Counted from the stretch's first letter, positions 37,858-49,212 are shown. The stretch is 64,000 nucleotides of DNA from Cedecea neteri NBRC 105707 = ATCC 33855 (GCF_001571265.1 NZ_BCTL01000037.1:1-64000), one strand, 5' to 3'. Notes: a model not told the origin generated them from the sequence alone. Numbers and translations are program-made.

Positions 37858-40695
37858 CTAGCACCCCAGCCAGCTCTGCCAGCTCCGGCGCACCTGCTCG
37901 CGCTCTTTCGCAAAGGCGTCCAGAGCAACATGGCCTGGCAATTCCTGCAGCGCCAGATGGTGCAATTCATCACGCAGCGTGACATAGGCGTGGGTCAGCG
38001 CTTTGGCCTCGGCCTCGTCCATAATGTCATTCTGCGCCATCAGTTCCAGGATACGCACGTTATCGGACCAGCGGGTCAGCTTCGGCGCTTCGCTGGCATA
38101 GCGCAGCACCAGATATTGCGTAATAAATTCAATGTCGGTGATCCCGCCCTCATCGGCTTTAATATCAAAGCGATCGCGGTGTTTATTACCCAGATGCGCA
38201 CGCATTTTTTCACGCATCTCGCGCACTTCAACCTGCAAGGCTTCACCTTCACGCGGTGTGCACAGGATTTCGCGGCGGATGGCGTCAAACTGGCGATTAA
38301 GCGCAGGGTCACCGTACACTACCCGAGCGCGGACCAGCGCCTGATGTTCCCAGGTCCAGGCTTCATTTTTCTGGTAATCGGCAAAGGACTCAGCCGTAGT
38401 CACCAGCATACCTGCCGCACCGGAAGGCCTCAGGCGAGCGTCAACTTCGTACAAAATCCCGGTCGAGGTTCGCGTGCTAAACAGATGCATGATGCGCTGC
38501 GCCAGGCGCAGATAAAACTGACGGCCATCGATTTCACGTTCGCCGTCCGTCATCACTTCCATCGGGCAATCATGCAGGAAGACCAGATCCAGATCGGAGC
38601 TGTAGCCCAGCTCCCAGCCGCCTAGTTTGCCATAGCCCAGCACGGCAAAGCCGCGCCCTTCTCTGTCGTGCAAATAGCGAGGCTGGCCATAGCGCGCCAC
38701 CATTTGCGTCCAGGCGCGCTGCACCACCGCATCAAGGATCGCTTCCGCAAGCCAGGTCAAGTGGTCACTTACCTTCATGACCGGCAAGGTGCCCGCGATA
38801 TCGGCCGCAGCCACACGCAGCATCTGCGCCTGTTTAAACTGCCGCAGCGCTTCAAGCTGCTGCTCTTCGTCCTCGTCCGGCACGCGCAGCAGATACTGAC
38901 GCAGTTCGTCGCGATAAGCGTCCATTGCCGTCGGCTGATACAGCGTGTTGGGGTCGAGCAGTTCATCCAGCAGCAGCGGGTAGCTGGCAAGCTGCGCGGC
39001 AATCATCGGCGAAGCGGCACACAGCGTGATGAGGTGCTTAAGTGCCCCGGGGAATTCGCTGAGCAACTCCAGATACGTCGTGCGGGTGAGGATCCCAAAC
39101 AGCAGCGGCGTCAGGCGCGAAAACGTCAGCGGCGCGTCGGCCCTGGAACAGACTTCACTCAGCAGGTGCGGCAGCAGCAGATCCAGCACCTGGCGGCCAC
39201 GCGGGCCAATAGTGCGCTTGTCGATCTCCTGACGGAAATGGCTAACTTGCTTTAGTAATTCGGCTCGTGCCTCGGCAGTTAAATGACTGAGCACCGCCGT
39301 GTTTTCATCGGCGTCCAGGGCATCGATCCAGAGCTCGCGCCAGCCTTCAGAAACTTTATCCTCTTCTGCTTCCGGCTCATCGTCGCCAATCAAGTCATTA
39401 AAGACCTGGCGCACATCGTTCATATGCAGCTGCAGCGTTTGCTGCAGATCTTCCCAGTCCGCCGCCTGCATCGCCCACGCCAGCCGGGCGCGGTTAAGAT
39501 CGTCGCCGGGCAAGGTTTGCGTCTGCTCGTCGTTGATGCTTTGCAGTAAGTTTTCCAGCCGCCGCAGATAAAGATAGGCCGTCCGCAGTTTCTGTGCGTC
39601 TTCTTCCGGCAGCAGATGAAGCTGCTGAATAGCTTCAAGGGTAGGCAGCAGCGAGCGGGACTGCAGCGCAGGCTCTCGCCCGCCGCGAATGAGCTGGAAG
39701 ACCTGCACGATAAACTCGGTTTCACGAATGCCGCCGGCGCCAAGCTTAATATTGTCCGTTAGCCCACGACGACGGACTTCGCGGGCAATCATGCCCTTCA
39801 TGTTACGCAGGGACTGGATCACGCTAAAGTCGATGTAGCGACGGAACACGAATGGCCGCAGCATGTTGCGCAGCTCCTGGCTCCAGACATCGTCGTTATC
39901 GCCCATAATCCGCGCTTTTACCATCGCGTAGCGTTCCCAGTCGCGCCCCTGCTCCTGGTAATAATCCTCCAACGCGGCAAAGCTCAGCACCAGCGGGCCG
40001 CTGTCGCCAAACGGGCGTAAGCGCATGTCCACACGGTACACAAAGCCGTCCTGCGTTGGCTGGTCGAGGACTTTAATCAGACGCTGCCCCATGCGGGTGA
40101 AGAACTGGGCGTTATCCAGCTCACGCCGTCCGCCCTGGGTTGAGCCGTTTTCCGGCCAGGCAAAAATCAGGTCGATATCGGAAGAGAAATTCAGTTCGCC
40201 GCCGCCCAGCTTGCCCATGCCAAGGATCAGCAGCGGCTGTGGCTCTCCGGCTGCGTTGCAGGGCGTGCCCCATTCGCGACAACAGGCGGCATATAGCCAG
40301 TCGCGGGCGGCAACAATCAGCGTTTCCGCCAGCACGCTCAGTTGCTGCAGCGTACTTTGCGTGTTCACCTGCCCCAGCGCCTGAGCCCAGGCGATACGCA
40401 CCATGATGCGGCGGCGGAAGAACCGAAGCGCTTGCATCAATGCCGCTTCGTCGTGTACATCCTGTAAATCCTGCTGCAGCCAGGCGGCATAATGTTGCCA
40501 TTCGTCGGCTTTCGGCGCGTCCTGCTGCAGGGTTTGCAGCCAGGCGGGATACGCCACCACGCTGTCACCAACAAAATCACTTATCGCCAGCACCGCGCGA
40601 GCTTCGTCGCTCAGTGTCAGGGAGTCAATCTCTTGCGGCAGGCGCGGCAAAAACGCCTGCAGGTGCTGCTGTAATAAAGGGGTCAGCGCCATCAT
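37858..40695 (-). CDS. glnE: GlnE, glutamine synthetase adenylyltransferase / adenylyl-removing enzyme
   Basis: GlnE attaches and removes AMP on glutamine synthetase in response to nitrogen signals. The 945-residue protein has two nucleotidyltransferase domains, each with the paired aspartates: FSSDIDLIF in the N-terminal deadenylylating domain (near 173) and YSSDLDLVF in the C-terminal adenylylating domain (near 700). Two ATGs in tandem (40695, 40692) could start it. It lies between ygiF and hldE in a conserved cluster. Confidence 0.98.
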   Translation of the reverse strand: MMALTPLLQQHLQAFLPRLPQEIDSLTLSDEARAVLAISDFVGDSVVAYPAWLQTLQQDAPKADEWQHYAAWLQQDLQDVHDEAALMQALRFFRRRIMVRIAWAQALGQVNTQSTLQQLSVLAETLIVAARDWLYAACCREWGTPCNAAGEPQPLLILGMGKLGGGELNFSSDIDLIFAWPENGSTQGGRRELDNAQFFTRMGQRLIKVLDQPTQDGFVYRVDMRLRPFGDSGPLVLSFAALEDYYQEQGRDWERYAMVKARIMGDNDDVWSQELRNMLRPFVFRRYIDFSVIQSLRNMKGMIAREVRRRGLTDNIKLGAGGIRETEFIVQVFQLIRGGREPALQSRSLLPTLEAIQQLHLLPEEDAQKLRTAYLYLRRLENLLQSINDEQTQTLPGDDLNRARLAWAMQAADWEDLQQTLQLHMNDVRQVFNDLIGDDEPEAEEDKVSEGWRELWIDALDADENTAVLSHLTAEARAELLKQVSHFRQEIDKRTIGPRGRQVLDLLLPHLLSEVCSRADAPLTFSRLTPLLFGILTRTTYLELLSEFPGALKHLITLCAASPMIAAQLASYPLLLDELLDPNTLYQPTAMDAYRDELRQYLLRVPDEDEEQQLEALRQFKQAQMLRVAAADIAGTLPVMKVSDHLTWLAEAILDAVVQRAWTQMVARYGQPRYLHDREGRGFAVLGYGKLGGWELGYSSDLDLVFLHDCPMEVMTDGEREIDGRQFYLRLAQRIMHLFSTRTSTGILYEVDARLRPSGAAGMLVTTAESFADYQKNEAWTWEHQALVRARVVYGDPALNRQFDAIRREILCTPREGEALQVEVREMREKMRAHLGNKHRDRFDIKADEGGITDIEFITQYLVLRYASEAPKLTRWSDNVRILELMAQNDIMDEAEAKALTHAYVTLRDELHHLALQELPGHVALDAFAKEREQVRRSWQSWLGC

Positions 40696-40718
40696 GGTGG
40701 GTATCCGTTACCAGTCTA

Positions 40719-42017
40719 TTATTTCCCGCTATGCAGCCAGAAAGGCGCCTGCGAGATCGCTTCGTTTCGGTAATGCTCAATTTCTATACGCTGGCGGGTA
40801 ACGATGGCGTGACGCAGCCCCTGCCAGTTTTCCAGCCACGGCTGGGTTTGCGCATCGCTGTATACTCCGGCCAGCAGGCGGATGGCATCCGTTTCACGCG
40901 CCAGACGCGGCAACTGGTCTGCATAGGCATCCCCCAGCGGGCGCTGAAATGCGTCTTTTAGCTCAGCCGCATGGCGGGAAAGATGCGTATCAGCAAAACG
41001 TTTGAAGGAGCTATCAAGCTTCGTGCGGCCTTTCTCATCAACGAACGACTGCCACTGGCGTTCCACCAGCCAGCGGGTCAGCGCCAGCTTAGCGCTGCTG
41101 GCCTGCGCGCTATAGACAATCGCTTCGGCTTTTTCGTCGCTGGCAAAGCGCGCTTCGAGCGCAATCAGCTGCTCACGTAAGTGGGTACTCGCTTTTCTTG
41201 GAATAATGCCGCCAAAAAGCGCGAGAGCATGACGCACCAGACCCACGGCATCAATCACCTGCTGCTTAGCCGCTTTGACGCCGCTAAGCCATAGTTCTTC
41301 ATGGTAAAGCCAGTGGGCGAGCGCCAGCTCCAGCGCACCTTCCAGCCCTTGCTCAACGCTGGCCTTGGCAGGCGGGTACAGCACGCCCAGCGGCTTCACT
41401 TCGCGCACCGCATTGCCCTGAGCCAGGTGATAACCACGTGCCGCCTTGCTCAGGTTGCCCTGACGCAGGCCAGGCTCAGTGACCAGGCTTTCCGCCAGAG
41501 CCAGTAAATCGGCCGTTTCACCGCTTAACAGCTCAAGTTCAAGCTCGCAAATGGGAGTCTGGTGCTCATCGGCTTTCACTTCACCCAGATCCAACGCCAG
41601 TTCAATGCGGCTTTCACCGTAAGTAACTACCCACTTTTCACGCGCAAAATCAGTACTGAACAGCGGCTTAACGTCGGCCTGCAGCGCCGCCACGTCCAGA
41701 CCTTCGGGCCATACTTCCGCCGGCAGCAAAGCAAGTTCCAGCTCTGGCTTGCTTAGCGCCACGTTGTATTCAGGGCGCTGATGCAACCCGCCGATCGCGC
41801 GTCCGGCGATTTTCATCGTCATTTCGTATTGCCCGGCATCGCCACGAATACGCAACCCCATGTCGTGGCGACGCAGCAGGTTATCTGCCGTTTCATAATA
41901 AATATTTAGCAACTGACGAGGGTCGCTGTGTTTCCCCGGCAGGGCATTTAATTTTTCGCGCAGCGCGTCAAGCGCAGCAGGGTTAACGATGAATTTGAGT
42001 TCGATTTCCTGGGCCAT
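40719..42017 (-). CDS. ygiF: YgiF, inorganic triphosphatase (CYTH-CHAD)
   Basis: YgiF hydrolyses inorganic triphosphate. The 432-residue protein has an N-terminal CYTH domain with the signature EIELKF at residues 4-9 and a C-terminal CHAD domain rich in conserved histidines (for example VRHALALFGG, HLSRHAAELK). The ATG at 42015-42017 gives MAQEIELKF, matching the family; a frame extension to 42101 is not supported. It heads the ygiF-glnE-hldE cluster. Confidence 0.96.
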   Translation of the reverse strand: MAQEIELKFIVNPAALDALREKLNALPGKHSDPRQLLNIYYETADNLLRRHDMGLRIRGDAGQYEMTMKIAGRAIGGLHQRPEYNVALSKPELELALLPAEVWPEGLDVAALQADVKPLFSTDFAREKWVVTYGESRIELALDLGEVKADEHQTPICELELELLSGETADLLALAESLVTEPGLRQGNLSKAARGYHLAQGNAVREVKPLGVLYPPAKASVEQGLEGALELALAHWLYHEELWLSGVKAAKQQVIDAVGLVRHALALFGGIIPRKASTHLREQLIALEARFASDEKAEAIVYSAQASSAKLALTRWLVERQWQSFVDEKGRTKLDSSFKRFADTHLSRHAAELKDAFQRPLGDAYADQLPRLARETDAIRLLAGVYSDAQTQPWLENWQGLRHAIVTRQRIEIEHYRNEAISQAPFWLHSGK

Positions 42018-42252
42018 GTCTTCTTTACTTATGTTTACGTCACACCAGGCAACATCCTGGCGAACTAAATAGCGTCGATTAGGTCTGTAATAGTACGACA
42101 AAATACCCCGTCGGGTAGCGAATTTGCGGTAGTGCGGAAACGCCGGATGGTCAAATTGACATCAGGATGATTCTCATTCAGGTTTACGGATTGCGCCGTC
42201 AGACTGTTGCCACTACTATCGTTCCACACTTTATGAAAATAACGACGAAATA

Positions 42253-42873
42253 ATGCAGAAATTACGCCTGATTTGCCTCACTTTGCTCTCCCTTAGCGTT
42301 TCCGTCGTGGCTCATGCCGAAGAAAAACGTTATGTCTCTGATGAATTAAACACCTGGGTCCGTAGCGGCCCGGGCGATAACTACCGCCTGGTTGGCACCG
42401 TCAACGCAGGGGAACAAGTCACGCTGTTGCAAAGCAACGAGGAAACCAAATACGGCCAGGTACGCGACAGCAACGGGCGCACCTCGTGGATCCCCCTCGC
42501 GCAGTTGAGCACCAATCCAAGCCTGCGTACTCGCGTACCCGATCTGGAAAACCAGGTCAAAACGCTGACCGACAAGCTGAATAACATCGACACGACCTGG
42601 AACCAGCGCACCGCTGAAATGCAACAGAAAGTTGCCCAGAGCGACACCGTGATTAACGGCCTGAAGGACGAAAATCAGCAGCTTAAAAACCAGCTGATCG
42701 TCGCCAAGAAAAAGGTGGATGCCGCCAACGTACAGCTTGACGACAAACAGCGTGCCATCATTATGCAATGGTTTATGTATGGCGGCGGCGTGGCAGGGTT
42801 TGGCCTGCTGATTGGTCTGCTGCTGCCACACATGATCCCAAGCCGCAAGAAGAAAGACCGCTGGATGAACTAA
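42253..42873 (+). CDS. ygiM: YgiM, SH3-domain membrane protein
   Basis: The 206-residue protein has a signal peptide (cleavage near AHA|EEK), a bacterial SH3 domain (about 28-95, NTWVRSGPGDNYRLVG), a coiled-coil region (about 98-165) and a C-terminal membrane helix (about 170-190) before a basic tail. It matches E. coli YgiM, whose function is not defined. It lies between ygiF (divergent) and cca, as in E. coli. Confidence 0.94.
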   Translation: MQKLRLICLTLLSLSVSVVAHAEEKRYVSDELNTWVRSGPGDNYRLVGTVNAGEQVTLLQSNEETKYGQVRDSNGRTSWIPLAQLSTNPSLRTRVPDLENQVKTLTDKLNNIDTTWNQRTAEMQQKVAQSDTVINGLKDENQQLKNQLIVAKKKVDAANVQLDDKQRAIIMQWFMYGGGVAGFGLLIGLLLPHMIPSRKKKDRWMN

Positions 42874-42954
42874 CGGCGGCACATTAGCCGTTGATTCCCC
42901 CTCGCATCTACACTTACCATTCGTGGTTCAATAACGGTGCCTGGGGTGTAAAGC

Positions 42955-44196
42955 GTGAAGATTTATCTTGTCGGTGGTGCGGTTCGTGACGGGTTATTAA
43001 AACTGCCGGTTAAGGATAAAGACTGGGTTGTGGTTGGGGCGACGCCTCAGCAAATGCTGGACGAAGGCTACGAACAGGTCGGGAAAGACTTCCCGGTGTT
43101 TCTTCATCCGCAATCCCACGAAGAGTATGCGCTGGCCCGCACCGAAAGGAAATCGGGCCTGGGCTATACGGGCTTTACCTGCTATTCGGCACCGGACGTC
43201 ACGCTTGAACAGGACCTCCTGCGTCGCGACCTGACGATCAACGCGATTGCCCAGGACGAAAATGGCGAACTTTTCGACCCGTATAACGGCCTTGCCGATA
43301 TCGAGCGTCGCCTGCTCCGCCATGTTTCACCGGCTTTCAATGAAGATCCGCTGCGCGTGCTGCGCGTGGCGCGATTTGCTGCACGCTACGCTCATCTTAA
43401 TTTCCAGATAGCGCCAGAAACTCTCGCCTTGATGCGAACCATGACGGACAACGGCGAAATTGCCCATCTCACTGCCGAACGCGTATGGAAAGAGACGGAA
43501 AATGCGCTGACCAGCCGCAATCCGCAGGTCTTTTTTGCCGTGCTGCGCGAATGCGGCGCCCTGAAAGTCCTGTTCCCGGAAATTGACGCGCTTTACGGTG
43601 TTCCGGCGCCCGCAAAATGGCACCCGGAAATCGACACCGGTATTCATACACTGATGACGCTGTCTATTGCCGCGCAGCTTAGCCCGGCGGTAGACGTTCG
43701 CTTCGCCACGCTGTGTCACGATCTGGGAAAAGGGCTGACGCCAAAAGAAAAATGGCCAAGCCACCACGGCCACGGCCCGGCTGGCGTTAAGCTTGTGGAG
43801 CAACTTTGTGCCCGCCTGCGCATCCCGAATGATATTCGTGACCTGGCAAAACTGGTCGCCGAATTCCACGACCTGATCCACACCTTCCCGATTTTGCAGC
43901 CAAAAACGGTGATCAAGCTGTTCGACGCCATTGATGCCTGGCGCAAGCCACATCGCGTGGAGCAAATCGCCTTAACCAGCGAAGCGGATGCTCGCGGGCG
44001 TACCGGTTTTGAGGCCAGCGATTACCCACAGGGTAGAATGCTACGCGCGGCCTGGGCTGCGGCGCAGAGCGTAACGAATAAAGAAGTGATTGAAGCTGGC
44101 TTCAGCGGCCCGGCAATTCGTGAAGAGCTAACGAAGCGAAGAATTAAGGCCGTTGCGGCCTGGAAGGAAGCGAATTGCCCTCAGCCGCAAGGCTGA
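42955..44196 (+). CDS. cca: Cca, multifunctional CCA-adding enzyme
   Basis: Cca builds and repairs the 3' CCA of tRNAs. The 413-residue protein has the nucleotidyltransferase motif GGAVRDGLL near the N-terminus, the KDKDWVVVG acidic motif, the [10 protein letters not shown] motif and an HD phosphohydrolase domain (CHDLGKG near 255). The start is GTG at 42955, as in E. coli cca. The stop codon is inside a 10-bp hairpin shared with convergent uppP. Confidence 0.97.
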   Translation: MKIYLVGGAVRDGLLKLPVKDKDWVVVGATPQQMLDEGYEQVGKDFPVFLHPQSHEEYALARTERKSGLGYTGFTCYSAPDVTLEQDLLRRDLTINAIAQDENGELFDPYNGLADIERRLLRHVSPAFNEDPLRVLRVARFAARYAHLNFQIAPETLALMRTMTDNGEIAHLTAERVWKETENALTSRNPQVFFAVLRECGALKVLFPEIDALYGVPAPAKWHPEIDTGIHTLMTLSIAAQLSPAVDVRFATLCHDLGKGLTPKEKWPSHHGHGPAGVKLVEQLCARLRIPNDIRDLAKLVAEFHDLIHTFPILQPKTVIKLFDAIDAWRKPHRVEQIALTSEADARGRTGFEASDYPQGRMLRAAWAAAQSVTNKEVIEAGFSGPAIREELTKRRIKAVAAWKEANCPQPQG

Positions 44197-44200
44197 GGGC
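44177..44200. terminator. Hairpin at the cca stop codon
   Basis: GCCCTCAGCC and GGCTGAGGGC form a perfect 10-bp stem around GCAA and include the cca TGA stop. Neither side has a long U-run, so it may be a weak terminator or 3'-end stabiliser for the convergent cca and uppP transcripts. Confidence 0.6.
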
Positions 44201-44208
44201 CGTTGTCC

Positions 44209-45030
44209 CTAGGTGAAGATAAAGAACACCACAGCGGCAACAACAAAGCGGTAAATCGCAAACGGAATAAACGAAATTCGCTTAATAAGTTGCAGGAAGG
44301 TTTTGATGGCGATCAGCGCCACGATAAACGCCGTGATAAAGCCCACGGCAAACATTGGCAGATCGCCCATCGTCAGGAAGCCAATGCTCTTATAGAGATC
44401 AAGCGCCGTCGCCCCCATCATCATCGGCACCGCCAGCAGGAACGAGAATTCAGAAGCCGCATAGCGGCTAACGCCCATCAGCATCCCGCCGGAAATCGTT
44501 GCCCCGGAACGAGAGAATCCCGGCCACAGCGCCAGACACTGGAAGCAACCAATCATAAATGCCTGGCGATAGGTGATGTCGTCCACGCCTACGGCACGCG
44601 GTACCTTAGGTTTCAGGCATTCGGCGGCTATCAGCAGCACGCCCCCAACCACCAGGGCATACATCACGTTAACCGGGTTAAACAGCGATTTGATAGCATC
44701 GTGCAGAACAAGGCCCAGCACGACCGCCGGTATCATGCCAAGTAAAATATGGATCAGAGAAAGACGGCCAGTGCCTACCCCTTCATGCTCGGGAGGACGA
44801 CCAAAGTGGATGCCAATCAGACCAAAAAGACGACGCCAGAACATCACGACCACGGCGAGAATAGAACCAAGCTGAATAACCACTTCGAAGGTTTCCGCGG
44901 TCTGCCCCTCGAAGCCTAAAAGATGCCCTACGATGATCATGTGCCCGGTAGACGATACCGGTAAAAACTCCGTTAACCCTTCAACAACGCCAAGAATGGC
45001 GGCAATCGCCAACGTTGGTAAATCGCTCAT
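44209..45030 (-). CDS. uppP: UppP (BacA), undecaprenyl-diphosphatase
   Basis: UppP dephosphorylates undecaprenyl diphosphate to recycle the lipid carrier for peptidoglycan and gives bacitracin resistance. The 273-residue membrane protein contains [14 protein letters not shown] near residue 17 and [13 protein letters not shown] near 170, its two conserved motifs. The ATG at 45028-45030 (MSDLPT) is preferred to a GTG one codon earlier. It is convergent with cca. Confidence 0.97.
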   Translation of the reverse strand: MSDLPTLAIAAILGVVEGLTEFLPVSSTGHMIIVGHLLGFEGQTAETFEVVIQLGSILAVVVMFWRRLFGLIGIHFGRPPEHEGVGTGRLSLIHILLGMIPAVVLGLVLHDAIKSLFNPVNVMYALVVGGVLLIAAECLKPKVPRAVGVDDITYRQAFMIGCFQCLALWPGFSRSGATISGGMLMGVSRYAASEFSFLLAVPMMMGATALDLYKSIGFLTMGDLPMFAVGFITAFIVALIAIKTFLQLIKRISFIPFAIYRFVVAAVVFFIFT

Positions 45031-45144
45031 CACTTACCCCTCATCCCGAAAAACGAACACAAAAAACGGCACACGAATTACGTCTGCCGCAAAAGATACG
45101 TTGATAAGACCAGCCAGTCGCCGTTTGGTTTAACGTTCAGGCCA

Positions 45145-45513
45145 TTATTTGCTTTGTTTCAGACTACTGCCACGCTCGATAATGACGCCGACGTTAGCGG
45201 CCTGTGCAACGGCGCCAGGCTTACTCACCTTTAACCGAATCCACGGAGAATTAAAGCGGGTCAGCAGCAGTTCCGCAACTTCTTCAGCCACTCGCTCGAC
45301 CAGCGCAAAACGCCCGCCGCCGACGTGCTGCAAAACAGCTTCGCTGACATCCGCATAGCTAAGGCAATCCTTAACGTCATCACTGCCCGCGGCTTTGCGG
45401 TTATCCCAGGCCATTTCGATATCGAACACCAGCTTCTGTTCAATGGTTTGTTCCCAGTCATAAACACCGATAGTGGTGATTACCGAAAGTTGCTCTATAA
45501 ATACAATGTCCAT
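45145..45513 (-). CDS. folB: FolB, dihydroneopterin aldolase
   Basis: FolB splits dihydroneopterin to 6-hydroxymethyl-dihydropterin and glycolaldehyde in folate synthesis. The 122-residue protein matches E. coli FolB along its length, with GVYDWEQ near residue 17, the catalytic-region [14 protein letters not shown] and the C-terminal SKPGAV. The ATG at 45511-45513 is preferred over a GTG one codon earlier. It is divergent from plsY. Confidence 0.96.
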   Translation of the reverse strand: MDIVFIEQLSVITTIGVYDWEQTIEQKLVFDIEMAWDNRKAAGSDDVKDCLSYADVSEAVLQHVGGGRFALVERVAEEVAELLLTRFNSPWIRLKVSKPGAVAQAANVGVIIERGSSLKQSK

Positions 45514-45620
45514 CACGCCCTGCCCGGTTTTTAGTCATGCCGGATACCACTTCCGGCGAAATATGCGTATTATCCACAGATGCAAAGAAGACTTCGACAC
45601 TTTCAACATGGAACAGCGTT

Positions 45621-46241
45621 ATGAGTGCAATCGCGCCTGGTATGATTCTCCTCGCGTATCTTTGCGGCTCGATTTCTAGCGCCATTCTGGTGTGCCGCAT
45701 TGCCGGTCTCCCCGATCCACGCGAGAGCGGCTCCGGCAACCCAGGAGCAACCAATGTCTTACGTATTGGCGGTAAAGGTGCAGCCGTAGCGGTACTAATT
45801 TTTGATGTGCTGAAAGGCATGCTGCCGGTCTGGGCAGCCTGGGCCCTGGGTGTAACGCCCTTCTGGCTTGGCCTGATTGCTATTGCCGCCTGCATGGGCC
45901 ATATCTGGCCGGTGTTCTTTAAGTTTCGAGGCGGTAAAGGTGTCGCCACGGCGTTTGGGGCTATTGCGCCTATCGGCTGGGATTTAACCGGCGTGATGGC
46001 AGGTACCTGGCTGCTGAGCGTATTATTAAGCGGCTACTCTTCCCTCGGCGCCATTATCAGCGCGCTGATCGCCCCGTTTTATGTCTGGTGGTTCAAGCCG
46101 CAGTTTACCTTCCCGGTGGCGATGCTTTCCTGCCTGATCCTGATGCGCCACCACGACAATATCCAGCGCCTGTGGCGAGGCCAGGAAACGAAAATCTGGG
46201 CGCGATTTAAGAAGAAAAAGAAAAAAGACGAGCCTGAATAA
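45621..46241 (+). CDS. plsY: PlsY, glycerol-3-phosphate acyltransferase
   Basis: PlsY transfers acyl groups from acyl-phosphate to glycerol-3-phosphate, starting phospholipid synthesis. The 206-residue membrane protein has the three conserved loops: GSGNPGATN near residue 36, [18 protein letters not shown] near 97-115 and the later conserved region near GYSSLGA. The ATG at 45621 matches the known N-terminus [10 protein letters not shown]. Its tail is lysine-rich ([10 protein letters not shown]). A terminator follows. Confidence 0.96.
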   Translation: MSAIAPGMILLAYLCGSISSAILVCRIAGLPDPRESGSGNPGATNVLRIGGKGAAVAVLIFDVLKGMLPVWAAWALGVTPFWLGLIAIAACMGHIWPVFFKFRGGKGVATAFGAIAPIGWDLTGVMAGTWLLSVLLSGYSSLGAIISALIAPFYVWWFKPQFTFPVAMLSCLILMRHHDNIQRLWRGQETKIWARFKKKKKKDEPE

Positions 46242-46272
46242 TTTTGTCTTATTTGAGCCTCGCAGAAATAAC

Positions 46273-46298
46273 AAAGGAGTGATAAATCACTCCTTTTG
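46273..46298 (+). terminator. plsY terminator
   Basis: AAAGGAGTGA and TCACTCCTTT form a perfect 10-bp stem with a TAAA loop, followed by a short T-run. The A-run at the other side could also serve the convergent small gene. Confidence 0.85.
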
Positions 46299-46319
46299 CT
46301 TAGGTAAACCGGCTGGGCG

Positions 46320-46550
46320 CTATGCCTTCCAGTAATTATTCGCCGCAGCAATCGTCTGGAAATGAATCGCTATTACCTGCGATGAGGCAATCAGCGCATC
46401 TGCATCATTGGCGTAAACCGGACGCAGCTTTTTCAACACCTCCGGGTCTGGCTGTACGGTTTTGACTCCGCGACGGCTCAGCGTCACCGCCAGTTCATAC
46501 CCTGCCTGCGGATCGTTTGTGATCAGCGTTGTTAACCATTTATCGCTCAT
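46320..46550 (-). CDS. Small protein of unknown function between plsY and the IGPS gene
   Basis: The 76-residue frame from the ATG at 46548-46550 (MSDKWLTTLITNDPQAGYEL) has GTGGGA upstream. It contains LAVTLSRRGVKTVQPDPEVLKKL and ends FQTIAAANNYWKA. Composition looks like a soluble mixed alpha/beta protein with no signal or membrane segment. I do not recognise it. It lies 150 bp downstream of a stand-alone IGPS gene on the same strand, but a terminator separates them, so it likely has its own promoter. Confidence 0.55.
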   Translation of the reverse strand: MSDKWLTTLITNDPQAGYELAVTLSRRGVKTVQPDPEVLKKLRPVYANDADALIASSQVIAIHFQTIAAANNYWKA

Positions 46551-46645
46551 ATTGTCCCACTCATTATCGTTATTGTATAAATTGCATTTTTTATGCACCT
46601 TAAGTGCACGGCATTTATCAACATAATCCTGGCAAAAATCAATAA

Positions 46646-46672
46646 AAAAGCCCGCTATCTCAACGGGCTTTA
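46646..46672 (-). terminator. Terminator of the stand-alone IGPS gene
   Basis: AAAGCCCG and CGGGCTTT pair around a 9-base loop, followed by TTTTTTATT in the gene direction. It is 28 bp after the stop codon. Confidence 0.85.
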
Positions 46673-46699
46673 GGCGTGGTTTAACAAACGTTCAGACGT

Positions 46700-47494
46700 T
46701 TAGTGCTCGGGGAAAAACATCGCGGCCAATTCTTGGCCCGGCTCGTCTGCCCGCATAAAAGCTTCACCTACAAGGAAATTATTCACGTTAGCTTCGCGCA
46801 GGCGAATAACATGCTCGCGCGTAGCGATACCTGACTCGGTCACAACCATACGATCCGCCGGCAGCTGTGCCAACAGGCTGATGGTGGTTTCTATCGTAGT
46901 CTCGAAGGTACGCAGGTTACGGTTATTCACACCGATAAGCGGCGTAGTCAACCGAAGCGAACGTTCCAGTTCACCGGCGTCGTGCACCTCTACCAATACC
47001 GCCATGCCCAGTTCGTGGGCCTGTGCCTCAAGCTCCTGCATCTGGCCGTCTTCAAGCGCAGAAACAATAAGCAGGATACAATCTGCCCCCATCGCCCGGG
47101 CTTCCACAACCTGCCACGGATCGATGATAAAATCTTTGCGTAAAACCGGCAGCTCACAGGCTGCACGAGCCTGTTGCAGATAAACCGCGCTGCCCTGGAA
47201 GAACTGTTCGTCAGTCAGCACCGACAAACATGCAGCCCCGCCCTGCTGGTAAGAAGCTGCTATTTCAGCGGGATTGAAATTCTCACGAATCAACCCTTTC
47301 GATGGGCTGGCCTTTTTCACTTCGGCAATCACGCCTGCCAGACCAGCATCACGCTTATGGCGCAGCGCGGCAACAAAATCACGGTGATTTTGTGCGGCGG
47401 CCTGTTCAGCAAGCTGGCTAAGGGAAATCACTTTTTTTGCGGCGGCAATTTCTTCATGCTTAACGGCGATAATTTTGCTGAGGATATCGGACAC
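46700..47494 (-). CDS. trpC: Stand-alone indole-3-glycerol-phosphate synthase
   Basis: This enzyme closes the indole ring in tryptophan synthesis. The 264-residue TIM barrel has [12 protein letters not shown] near residue 56, VLRKDFIID near 118, [29 protein letters not shown] and FLVGEAFM, all standard active-site motifs. It stops without the PRAI (TrpF) domain that is fused to TrpC in typical enterobacteria. Its sequence looks closer to the separate IGPS of beta- and other proteobacteria, which suggests transfer or an extra paralogue. No other trp genes are nearby. The start is GTG with GGAG upstream. Confidence 0.9.
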   Translation of the reverse strand: MSDILSKIIAVKHEEIAAAKKVISLSQLAEQAAAQNHRDFVAALRHKRDAGLAGVIAEVKKASPSKGLIRENFNPAEIAASYQQGGAACLSVLTDEQFFQGSAVYLQQARAACELPVLRKDFIIDPWQVVEARAMGADCILLIVSALEDGQMQELEAQAHELGMAVLVEVHDAGELERSLRLTTPLIGVNNRNLRTFETTIETTISLLAQLPADRMVVTESGIATREHVIRLREANVNNFLVGEAFMRADEPGQELAAMFFPEH

Positions 47495-47614
47495 AACGTT
47501 CTCCAGGTTCAGTCGGGTATCGCGATAGAGTGCCGGATTGCGCGCCGAAAGTACCGGGCTAATTTCGTTTTCGTTTGTTGCAGAATATGACTTGTTGGAA
47601 GGCGGTTCAGAGAC

Positions 47615-47640
47615 AAAAAAGAGCGGTTAAACGCTCCTTT
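47615..47640 (-). terminator. tsaD terminator
   Basis: GAGCG and CGCTC pair around a short loop, followed by T6 in the tsaD direction. It lies just past the tsaD stop. Confidence 0.75.
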
Positions 47641-47651
47641 TAGTTTGCTTA

Positions 47652-48665
47652 TCAGGCGGCGGGTAACTCTGCCAGCGGCCAGCGCGGACGCACGCTAACG
47701 CTCAACTCACCGGAGGTGCCAGCTTTCAGGCGAATCATCCCGGCATAGGCGATCATGGCGCCGTTATCAGTGCAAAACTCTGGCCGGGCATAAAACACTT
47801 CGCCGCGGCGTTTGGCCATCATATCGGCCAGTTTCGCGCGCAGAGTGCGGTTGGCGCTCACGCCGCCGGCCATCACCAGACGTTTAAAGCCGGTATGATC
47901 GAGCGCGCGCTTGCATTTAATGGCCAGCGTATCCACCACCGCATCTTCAAAGGCGCGGGCGATATCAGCCCGGGTCCGATCGTCAGCGTCGTTATCACGA
48001 ATGGTGTTTGCGGCGAAGGTTTTCAGGCCAGAGAAACTGAAATCCATGCCAGGACGATCGGTCATCGGACGTGGGAAGGTAAACCGCCCCGGCGTGCCCT
48101 GAGCCGCCATTTTAGAAAGCAGCGGCCCGCCAGGGTAATCAAGCCCCAACAGCTTAGCGGTTTTATCAAATGCTTCACCGGCCGCATCGTCGATAGACTC
48201 GCCCAGCAGTTCATATTGACCAATGCCGGTCACGCTGATGAGCTGGGTATGGCCGCCGGAAACCAGCAGCGCGACAAACGGGAATTCTGGCGGATTGTCT
48301 TCGAGCATCGGGGCCAGAAGGTGACCTTCCATATGGTGTACCGGCACGGCAGGCACATCCCAGGCAAACGCCAGTGAGCGGCCAATCGTTGCCCCAACCA
48401 GCAGCGCGCCCACCAGTCCGGGTCCAGCGGTATAAGCTACGCCGTCGATATCTTTGGCGGTTAAACCGGCTTCTTTCAGCGCGGCCTGGATAAGCGGCAC
48501 GGTCTTGCGAACGTGATCGCGGGAGGCCAGCTCCGGCACCACACCGCCATAGTCAGCGTGCAGTTTCACCTGACTATACAATTGGTTGGCTAATAACCCT
48601 TTCTCATCGTCATAAATGGCGATGCCGGTTTCATCACAGGATGTTTCGATTCCCAGTACACGCAT
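47652..48665 (-). CDS. tsaD: TsaD, tRNA threonylcarbamoyltransferase subunit
   Basis: TsaD transfers the threonylcarbamoyl group to A37 of ANN-decoding tRNAs, together with TsaB and TsaE. The 337-residue ASKHA-fold protein has the metal-binding HHMEGHL (near 110), the LVSGGHTQL motif and [10 protein letters not shown]. Length and sequence match E. coli TsaD. It is divergent from rpsU, as in most enterobacteria. Confidence 0.98.
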   Translation of the reverse strand: MRVLGIETSCDETGIAIYDDEKGLLANQLYSQVKLHADYGGVVPELASRDHVRKTVPLIQAALKEAGLTAKDIDGVAYTAGPGLVGALLVGATIGRSLAFAWDVPAVPVHHMEGHLLAPMLEDNPPEFPFVALLVSGGHTQLISVTGIGQYELLGESIDDAAGEAFDKTAKLLGLDYPGGPLLSKMAAQGTPGRFTFPRPMTDRPGMDFSFSGLKTFAANTIRDNDADDRTRADIARAFEDAVVDTLAIKCKRALDHTGFKRLVMAGGVSANRTLRAKLADMMAKRRGEVFYARPEFCTDNGAMIAYAGMIRLKAGTSGELSVSVRPRWPLAELPAA

Positions 48666-48727
48666 GGCTTGTTTTACCTCTTTGGCCCGGCGCGAAGTTT
48701 AATCCCGGTGGCTTCCTTTGTAAAACT

Positions 48728-48761
48728 TTGCTGCCCCTGGAGGGGCCGAATGGTGTATAAT
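48728..48761 (+). promoter_or_regulatory. Promoter of rpsU-dnaG-rpoD (minus 10 clear)
   Basis: TATAAT at 48756-48761 is a consensus -10 for the rpsU side. A clear -35 at normal distance is not visible. The region also contains upstream sequence of divergent tsaD. I found no LexA box of the CTG-N10-CAG type here. Confidence 0.5.
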
Positions 48762-48860
48762 CTGCGGCCCTGGAAGATACCGGCCCTAAAAGCCAGGTTT
48801 CTGGTCGTTCGGTGCTTTACAAAGCAGCAAGAGTTGCAGTAAAATTCCGCACCATTTTGA

Positions 48861-49130
<270 letters not shown>

Positions 49131-49175
49131 TCTTCTGAGGATTCACTCCTCAACTTCAGACTGAGTAGTAGTTAT

Positions 49176-49212
49176 AAGGCCGTGCTTCCGAAAGGAATGC
49201 GCGGCTTATTCT
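49176..49212 (+). terminator. Attenuating terminator between rpsU and dnaG
   Basis: A long hairpin with central GCTTCC-GAAA-GGAATGC is followed by TTATTCTCG. In E. coli a terminator in this place reduces dnaG expression relative to rpsU. Confidence 0.7.

Noticed and set aside
47495..47651. Trp-type leader peptide before the stand-alone IGPS
   Set aside because: No short frame with tandem tryptophan codons and attenuator hairpins is present on the relevant strand.
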